NCBI RefSeq assembly: GCF_010015445.1
Contig: NC_053133.1
Span: forward strand, 27,478,229 to 27,542,228
Length of the DNA: 64,000 nt
Source: Perca fluviatilis
Lineage: Eukaryota; Chordata; Actinopteri; Perciformes; Percidae
Direction: 5' to 3'
The notes under the pieces were generated by a model. It ran no database searches. It had not been told where the DNA came from and worked only from the letters and a program-made list of their open reading frames with translations. The translations under genes and the position numbers were made by a program. Shown piece by piece: positions 57,053 to 64,000 of this stretch. Within the stretch, counting starts at the first letter, position 1; each line of letters opens with the position of its first letter.

Positions 57053-58836
57053 CTGGAGGATACCTCCGACGTCTCGTCGCTTGGCGTCTCCAGGACCGCC
57101 GGGGGTCCCGGGGCGTCCACGGTGGCGGTGGCGGCCTCGGCCAGAGAGGGAGCGCCAACGACGACGGCGGCGGCGTGGGGTTTGGCGTCCAGCGCGGCGG
57201 CCGTGGACGCGGCCTCTCTCTTCAGCAGGTCCGGTGCGCCGGAGACGGAGTGGATGATCTGAGCGATGGACGCCAGAGGCGGGAGCTCCTTGATGGCCGC
57301 GGAGGAAGGGGAAGAGGAGGACGTCGCCGGTTTGGGGAGCAGGGGTTTGAGGCGCTGCGCTCGCGTGGCGTTGGCGAGCGAGGCCGGGGGAGGCGTGGAC
57401 CCGGGGGGGAGCTGGTAGCAGCCGAGCTGCGGGTGAGGGTGGAGAGGGGGCAGCGCGCTCGCAGCCTTCTCGTCCCTGGCCAGAGCCAGAGCCGCCTGCT
57501 GGTCCACGATGCTGCTGGCGCTCAGCTCCGTCTTGACCTCCCTCGCCTCCTCTCGCCGCTGCCTCTTGCTCGGGACGGACAGGTCGATGGGCTGGTCCAG
57601 GACGGAGCAGTCGAAGCTCGGCGAGACGCTCTCCAGTTTGATGCCGGGAGACCCCGCCGCCGCCACCACCGCCACCTGGCTGCCGGCGCCGAGACTTTTG
57701 GCGGAGAAGTCCAGAGGCTGGTCCAGCTCTGCTGGGTAAGCCACGACGTTCGCCTCCACCTTGACCGCTCGGAGCGCCTGAATCGGAGCCGGATTGATCC
57801 CGTTCAGCGTTACCGGGTTCACCGGAGCGGCGCGAGCGGAGGCCGCGGCGGTGGCCGCGGTAGCCGCGGGAAGCAGCGTGGCGATGTGCTCTTCGATCTC
57901 CCTCTCCTGCACCTCGGGGTGCTGCTTCAGCAGGTGGTGGATGCAGTTGCGTTTGGCCAGGAAGGCCGCGCCGCAGCGCCGGCACTCGAACGGCTTCCGC
58001 TGGCAGCCGTTGTGCGTGCGCAGGTGGATCTGCAGCGCCCGGTACGTCTTCAGGTCCTCGCCGCAGAAGCGGCAGGTGGTCTCGGCTCCTCCGGCGCAGC
58101 CCGTCTCCGTGTCCTGGGTGGTCGTCGTGGTCGTGGCGGTGATCGCCGAGGCGAGGTTCGCCGTGGCGGTGGAGGTGACGTACTTGATGTTTTTCTCGAT
58201 GTCCTTCCGCGACGTCTTGGCGTGCTTCTTCCTGAGGTGGCGCTCGCAGTTGGCCTTGACGGTGAACGGGTAGTGGCAGACGCGGCACACGTAGGGCCGC
58301 TCGCCGCTGTGCGTGCGCAGGTGCCGGATCAGCGTGGCTTTGTCCGGCGCCACGTAGTCGCAGATGTTGCACTGGTGGGGGAGGATGCCGAGGTGGAAGC
58401 GCATGTGAGCCTGCAGGACGCCGGAGAAGGCGAACACCTGGTCGCAGAACCGGCACGGGAACGAGCCTTTGGCCGAGCCGGCGTTGTTCCCCCCCGCTTT
58501 GGTTCCCGGCTTTCTCCCGCTCAGCCCCGCCTCCTCGTGCACCGCCGTGGTGGCGGCCGGCGGCGAATCCGACAGCAGCGAGTGAGCGTCTCCCATGCAC
58601 TCGGCGTCCAGCTGCCCTCCGTTCCCGGCCGACGAGGAGGAGGAGGAGGACGAGGAGGAGGAGAGAGGAGGGTGTTTTGAAGAGAGTCGGGGTGGGAGGA
58701 GGCAGGCTGGGGCTGATGCAGCCCAGCGAGGCCTGCTGGGAGCTCTGCAGCGGGGGAGGGGTGGTCGCGGTGAGGCTGGAGCGAGGCGTGATGGGAGGTT
58801 TGGGCTTCAGCGGAGGCATCGCCTTCTGGCCTTGAC
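57053..58836 (-). CDS. rreb1: rreb1 large exon: five C2H2 fingers, CtBP motifs, one frameshift
   Basis: The acceptor is CCCCCAG and the donor TCCAG|GTACGTGAG. First frame: [15 protein letters not shown] and [15 protein letters not shown]. After a TCC tract (58631-58670) the frame moves. It continues with five fingers: [72 protein letters not shown] and [18 protein letters not shown]. Then come QPLDFSAKS and QPIDLSVPS (the latter a PxDLS CtBP-binding motif, as in mammalian RREB1) and [19 protein letters not shown]. One base too many (or two missing) in the TCC tract is needed for both frame and phase. Confidence 0.96.
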
Positions 58837-58917
58837 CTGGGGGAGGAAGAAACAAGAGTTCCTTTTTTGGATTCTACGACTAGGAGTCTTTCAGAAACTA
58901 CCTGACCGACGGACTGA

Positions 58918-59650
58918 TTGATTTCTTGATTGACTGATTGAGTGACTGACTAATTGACTAATTGACTAATTGACTAATTGACTAATTGATTGATTGATTG
59001 ATTTCTTGATTGACTGACTGACTGACTGATTGACTGATTGATTGACTGATTTCTTGATTGATTGACTGATTTCTTGATTGACTGATTTCTTGATTGACTG
59101 ATTTCTTGATTGACTGATTGATTGACTGATTGATTGACTGATTGATTGACTGATTGATTGACTGATTGATTGACTGATTGATTGACTGATTGATTGACTG
59201 ATTAATTGACTGATTTCTTGATTGACTGATTTCTTGATTGACTGACTGATTGATTGATTTCTTGATTGACTGACTGATTGATTGATTTCTTGATTGACTG
59301 ACTGATTGATTGATTTCTTGATTGACTGATTGACTGACTGATTGATTGATTTCTTGATTGACTGATTGATTGATTGATTTCTTGATTGACTGACTGATTG
59401 ATTGACTGATTGATTTCTTGATTGATTGACTGATTGACTGACTGATTGATTTCTTGATTGATTGACTGATTGACTGACTGATTGATTGATTTCTTGATTG
59501 ACTGATTGACTGACTGATTGATTGACTGATTGATTTCTTGATTGATTGACTGATTGACTGACTGATTGATTGACTGATTGATTTCTTGATTGACTGACTG
59601 ATTGACTGACTGATTGATTGATTTCTTGATTGACTGATTGATTGATTGAC
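58918..59650. repeat. GATT/GACT tetranucleotide array filling an rreb1 intron
   Basis: About 730 bp of attgattgactg and gatttcttgattg units. The array makes up most of the 849-bp intron and contains no stop codon in any frame of the rreb1 strand. Confidence 0.95.
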
Positions 59651-59685
59651 AAACACAAGAACATCCAGCTCCAGCCGACACCCAC

Positions 59686-60160
59686 CTTGACCTCCCGCGA
59701 ATCCCGGCGCTTTAGCCAAAGGTGGGAGGGACAGCCCCATCTGATTGGGCGCCGAACTCGCCACTTTGAGTATCTGCTGAATGTCGGCCAGCTCCATGAT
59801 CCCGGCGCCGCCGGCCTCGCCGGGCTTGACCCCCGACGAGCCGGCGCTGGCCGTGGCGGCGCCGCCGCCGTCCGGCTGCAGCAGGAAGCCGCTCTGGAAG
59901 GGCTGCAGGGAGAGCAGGCTCAGGGCGTCTTTCTGCGAGAGGCCCTGCAGGGCGGAGGCCGAGCCCGAGGCCTCCAGCAGCGGGATGCTGAGGGCCGCCA
60001 GGCCGCCCACGCCGAGCCCCAGCGTCAGCCCCAGGCCGCCGGACAGGTAGGCCGAGGCCGGCTCCTGGGGGAGGCTGGAGGACGGCGGCTCCACGTGGAT
60101 CACCTTGATGCTGTCCAGGTGCGCCTGATGGATCTCGTCGTCTGTGGGACCGGACTTCAC
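59686..60160 (-). CDS. rreb1: rreb1 exon, hydrophobic linker with conserved ELADIQQIL
   Basis: The acceptor is a C-run CCCCCCCCAG and the donor GGTCAAG|GTGGGT. It reads VKSGPTDDEIHQAHLDSIKV, later LSLQPFQSGFLLQPDGG (mammalian LSLQPFQKGFIIQPD) and ELADIQQILKVASSAPNQ. There are no fingers. It ends one base into a codon, which fits the next exon. The acceptor has a G-rich plus-strand run that could be a sequencing-sensitive spot. Confidence 0.95.
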
Positions 60161-60193
60161 CTGGGGGGGGGAAAACACACAGCAGCCATTAGA

Positions 60194-61000
60194 CAGTCCC
60201 TCCAGAAAAACCTGATTATGCGATCGCATAATTAGCCAAAGTCACATATTTGTGCAGGGGGGGCACATTTTCTCCAATATGGCGCACTTTCGGCGCATAA
60301 ATTGTAGGGCTGGGGGAAAAAAATCGATACAGCATAGTATCGCGATATTTTTCTGTATATACTGTATCGATACACAGACGCCAAGTATGGATCTTTTATG
60401 ATATATGTGTTGGTCAGTTTGTCTGCTTGAAAATCCCCATTTTGCAGCAATAAAATTGAAGTGAGATGACCAAATATTGAAATGTATCTTTTTAGATAAA
60501 ACAGATGTTGACAAAATTGTCCTTTTCGGGACATCATTTGAAATTGGGGGAAATCTGAAGTTTGAAAAAAGGTAATACATTGCAATATATCGCAAAATAT
60601 GTTTAAAATCGCAATAATATCGTATCGTGGCATAAGTATCGGGATGATATCGTATCGTGAGGCCTCTGGTGATTCCCACCCCTAATAAATTGCTGATTTT
60701 CGTGCAAAATATGCGGTGCTTTGCATGATTTCATAATCCCTGCATTTTCGTTGCAAAAAAGTCCCGTAATATATCTCAGCAGAAAGTTGAAAAATGTTGC
60801 GTTTACTTCACACAAGAGCAGACATTTCCCTCTGTTGCCATGGGAACGTTATGAAGTGATGTAATGATGTGAACATCATCTAAAAGCAGGGTGTTAGTTC
60901 CCGCAATTTCATCGCATAAATTGCATATAGCATATTCCATCGCATTTTTTAAGAAAACTTGGCGCATAATCAAGGATTTTTGCCGCGCAACAATCACAGA
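60194..61000. mobile_element. eroded MITE (cagtccctccagaaaaacc) with nested hAT
   Basis: The left end matches the family at 53872, and interior words such as aatcaaggatttttgccg match 53918 in inverse orientation. A complete hAT element lies inside. Confidence 0.55.
60305..60684. mobile_element. complete hAT-like MITE with perfect TSD
   Basis: tagggctggg to cccaccccta, 380 bp. Flanked by exact ataaattg (60297-60304 and 60685-60692). Confidence 0.93.
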
Positions 61001-61135
61001 AAAAGCTCACACAGATCGGTCTTTATTAGCCTCTTTCTGACCAAGTAGTTACAGGAACGTAGTTCTAGGAAAAGTCCACTTCTAAACAGCTCTACTAACT
61101 ACTGTTAGTAGAGAAGTTGTGTTTCCAGAGCTTAC

Positions 61136-61417
61136 CTGAGAAACGTGCTGAAGACCCAGCGCTTCCAAGAAGCCGGCCTGCTCCGAGGGAGGGACTTCTT
61201 TCTCAACGTCCGGACTGTCGTCGTCGCCGTTTTCAGCGGCTCCGTCCTCCGCCTCCTCTTCCATTTCCTGCGTGCCGTTGGCGGCCGGTTTGTCGGCGTG
61301 GGAGATGGTTTTATGGAGGTCCAGGGCCGAGCGCAGGGGGAACGCCTTGTCGCAGCTGTCGCAGACGAACCGGTGGAACTTGCTGATACAGCGACGAAGG
61401 TTTGTCTCGCACCAGAC
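61136..61417 (-). CDS. rreb1: rreb1 zinc-finger exon (VCDSCDKAF finger)
   Basis: The acceptor is TTTCCCTCCAG and the donor TCTCAG|GTAAGC; 282 nt with phase 0 at both ends. It reads [20 protein letters not shown], then SCDKAFPLRSALDLHKTISH. An acidic stretch EMEEEAEDGAAENGDDD follows, then GFLEALGLQHVSQ. Human RREB1 has [20 protein letters not shown] and GFLALLGLQHT at the same places. Because both ends are phase 0 the exon could be skipped without frameshift. Confidence 0.97.
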
Positions 61418-61757
61418 CTGGAGGGAAAGAAGGAGGATTTTAAAAGGGTTACTTCTCAACCGGGGCCCTATTTTACCATGTTCCTGTGTTTAAGTGACTG
61501 ATGGGAACAACAGTCCTTGACATTGGTCCAGTATTAAGCGAGAAACAAGCTGTAATGTAATGTAAAGTTAACGGGCAAATGTTCAGCGTCAGTTTACATC
61601 CCAAAAAAATTCTGTTTTTGCCGCTGACAGACTCCGCTGAGATTACTCTAAGTGTCTGACTAACATTATGGGATGGATCCCTACAGAGATAGACCTTTCA
61701 GTTAAAGAGTAAGATCCTTTTAGTTTAACATGAAACAGCCCCGAAATCACCATCACC

Positions 61758-62155
61758 AAACTCCACCAGACTCCATGTAAATAATCAGGACTTTTAGCGT
61801 GTAGAGCCAGCATATCTCCACCAGACTCCATGTAAATAATCAGGACTTTTGCGGCGTGTATGTAAGAGCCACCCATATCTCCACCAGACTCCATGTAAAT
61901 AATCAGGACTTTTGCCGTATAATAGAGCCAGCATATCTCCACCAGACTCCATGTAAATAATCAGGACTTTTAGCGTGTATAGAGTCAGCATATCTCCACC
62001 AGACTCCATGTAAATAATCAGGACTTTTAGCATGTATAGAGCCAGCATATCTCCACCAGACTCCATGTAAATAATCAGGACTTTTAGTGTGTATAGAGCC
62101 AGCATATCTCCACCAGACTCCATGTAAATAATCAGGACTTTTATCATCGTAAAAC
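61758..62155 (-). repeat. 57-bp tandem array, left arm of a foldback
   Basis: Seven copies of gactccatgtaaataatcag plus gacttttagcgtgtatagag and agcatatctccacca. It lies in an rreb1 intron. Unit length divisible by three gives spurious open frames (KVLIIYMESGGD). Confidence 0.95.
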
Positions 62156-62294
62156 ACACTTCATTCAAAGTGGACAGAAACTAAACAAAACTACCAAAAG
62201 CCTTCAAAGTCGTCTTGGTTAATCTTTCCACTGTTCCAACAATCACCACTCTGGTTTGGTTGAAATAAACCCTTAATTCATCCATTTACATGTA

Positions 62295-62582
62295 GAGATA
62301 TGCTGGCTCTATACACGCTAAAAGTCCTGATTATTTACATGGAGTCTGATGGAGATATGCTGGCTCTATACACGCTAAAAGTCCTGATTATTTACATGGA
62401 GTCTGATGGAGATATGCTGGCTCTATACACGCTAAAAGTCCTGATTATTTACATGGAGTCTGATGGAGATATGCTGGCTCTATACACGCTAAAAGTCCTG
62501 ATTATTTACATGGAGTCTGGTGGAGATATGCTGGCTCTATACACGCTAAAAGTCCTGATTATTTACATGGAGTCTGGTGGAA
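62295..62582 (+). repeat. 57-bp tandem array, right arm of a foldback
   Basis: Five copies of the inverse of the unit at 61758-62155 (ctaaaagtcctgattattta, catggagtctg). The two arms are separated by about 140 bp of unique DNA. Confidence 0.95.
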
Positions 62583-63009
62583 ATATATGTATAATCTATA
62601 TATAATATATATAATATAATATGATGTATAATCAGCAGCGTGCGTGGACTGTTGGACAACAAAACATGACGCACATTTTTCACACTGAACTGAAATGCAC
62701 TCCTGCCCTTTTTCTCTGCTACTAAAATTCAATATATTCTACCTCCACCTCACGGTGAATCTGCTTAGGCCCTGTCTTTAGTTGTCTGTTGTCTGTCCTG
62801 TCCCCTGTCTGTCTTAAATGCTCTACTCTAAGTAGTAATTGCACTTTATGTATAATCTATAATGTGCGTGCGCTACATGTAGTCTCTCTCAAATGTGTTT
62901 TTTATACATTTTTAAACGTCTAACACCACTTGAACGTTGTTTTCGTCTCACTATATCCAGCGTATACGGTTGAAATGACAATGTAAGCCGTTCGACTTGA
63001 CTCTGATAC
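62583..63009 (-). other. rreb1 intron, no gene
   Basis: A short AT-rich run (62583-62630) and otherwise unique DNA up to the next exon. Confidence 0.5.
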
Positions 63010-63199
63010 CTGTGCGATGTGAGCGAACTTCTTGCAGGAGAAGTCGATGAAGGCCAGGTCGTTGAAGCCGGTGGGGATGGAGGGGTTGTTCTGGATGAAG
63101 GGGTGGCCGCTGGGGTCCTGGGGGAGAATCTTATGAACGCCGGCGTTGTGACGCAACAAGCCGCGGTGAGTTCGGAAAGACAGGCAGCAGAAATCACAC
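63010..63199 (-). CDS. rreb1: rreb1 zinc-finger exon, first in this window
   Basis: The acceptor is GTTTCGCAG and the donor CACAG|GTATCAG. It encodes [20 protein letters not shown], then [20 protein letters not shown] and [20 protein letters not shown]. The finger and the [10 protein letters not shown] block are diagnostic of RREB1. The first base completes a codon from an upstream exon outside the window, so the N-terminal fingers and the promoter are not seen. Confidence 0.97.
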
Positions 63200-63467
63200 C
63201 TGCGAAACACACAACACAACACGTTACGGTGTTTGCCGGACTGAAAGAGTGGAGCACCGATCACAAACAGAGCAGCAACGGGACCCGAAAAAGATGGAAT
63301 CGGCAAAGAACGAAAAGAAGTCGGCTAAACTGTCGTTTTGGTCTAAGATTTCTTTAGTCGATTAGTCACTTTTTTCATGTTTTTTCTTTGTGAATGACTT
63401 ATTTCAAAAAGCACTTAGTTGTGAGCACATTTAGTTCTTAATTTAAGTTGTGTATTGGATTTTTAAT

Positions 63468-63839
63468 TAGGCTTGGGTACCGAAAACCCGGTAGGAATCG
63501 GACCGGATTAGAAAGCGAATTTCGGTTCCACTTAATGTGTCGACTGACATATTTTCCCTCTGTCGCTCCGAAAAGGATGTAAAAATATCACACTTTCTCT
63601 GTAGTCTACCGTTAGCTAGCTACCGTAAATGTAGGCTACTTATAAAATGCCATATTGTTCCTCTGGGAAAGTACTTTAAAATGCTAATATATTGTTAAAT
63701 TAAAAATAATTTTCAATTAAAAAAACTAAATATATAAAATATATATAAAAAGAGCCTTTCTTTGATGTAATTTTTCAGTTTTTCAAAAATCGGTTTAGGA
63801 ATCGGAATCGTTTTAAAATCCAAACGGTACCCAGCCCTA
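63468..63839. mobile_element. complete hAT-like MITE (taggcttgggtacc type)
   Basis: 372 bp with ends taggcttgggtaccgaaa and acggtacccagcccta. Flanked by exact tttttaat (63460-63467 and 63840-63847). Same family as 25264-25663. Confidence 0.93.
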
Positions 63840-63871
63840 TTTTTAATATGTATCATCTTGTATGTTTTATG

Positions 63872-63872
<1 letters not shown>

Positions 63873-63917
<45 letters not shown>
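63873..63917. repeat. (TG)n microsatellite
   Basis: Simple TG repeat in an rreb1 intron near the window edge. Confidence 0.95.
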
Positions 63918-63918
<1 letters not shown>

Positions 63919-64000
63919 GTGATAACCCCTGGTGGCGGTGCTGGTTCTGCTCTTGTTAATCGCTGAGAGGACAGCTGCTCAGTGTCTGCCACAGTCACAC

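Noticed and set aside
58600..58670. Micro-intron explaining the frame change
   Set aside because: The only GT...AG pair nearby is about 22 bases, too short for spliceosomal removal.
56977..58680. 567-codon plus-strand frame
   Set aside because: It is the antisense of the GC-rich rreb1 zinc-finger exon and has no domain.

Overview
The window is nuclear DNA of a bony fish, most likely a spiny-rayed (percomorph-type) teleost. I infer this from a fish-specific NLR immune receptor gene with split 174-bp leucine-rich-repeat exons, a recognisable teleost RREB1 orthologue, and dense hAT, Tc1 and TTAA-flanked transposons with tRNA-derived SINEs. There is no bacterial-style operon, CRISPR array or complete virus.

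Layout. 1-5.1 kb: non-coding DNA with a 42-bp minisatellite and nested inverted-repeat elements. 5.1-11.5 kb: a very AT-rich satellite whose unit changes strand several times. 11.7-20.6 kb: an NLR (NLRC3-like, fish NLR-C) gene on the minus strand. It runs from N-terminal exons at 19.5/20.5 kb through FISNA-NACHT to four LRR exons. A short phase-compatible terminal exon follows, and a broken B30.2/SPRY remnant lies downstream. 20.7-34.7 kb: a transposon graveyard holding hAT copies with readable 8-bp target duplications, a three-element nest, a BED-finger hAT transposase pseudogene, and a Tc1 transposase pseudogene carrying a solo LTR. 34.7-36.8 kb: an extra NLR N-terminal exon and a GC-rich promoter-like segment. 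With an NLR 3'-end-like relic near 29 kb, these suggest a second, largely destroyed NLR copy. Alternatively the 36.7-kb promoter drives the surviving gene.

37.75-63.2 kb: the 3' three quarters of rreb1 (Ras-responsive element binding protein 1, a C2H2 zinc-finger transcription factor), minus strand. Eleven exons are placed by splice sites and reading phase, including a 113-bp exon at 47098-47210 that is found mainly because the phases require it. The 5' exons lie beyond the right edge of the window. Phase arithmetic also shows that the large zinc-finger exon carries a +1 (or -2) frameshift in a TCC tract. A probable 6-kb 3' UTR ends near 37.75 kb.

The rreb1 introns are full of expanded minisatellites: 59-bp, 46-bp and 26-bp arrays, an array that has copied the exon's own splice donor about twelve times, a stop-free tetranucleotide intron, and two opposed 57-bp arrays forming a giant foldback. 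These structured introns and the strand-switching satellite are the most unusual content. I did not find a convincing new multi-gene system. Nothing here was tested by database search; exon calls rest on reading frame, splice-site phase and remembered family motifs.
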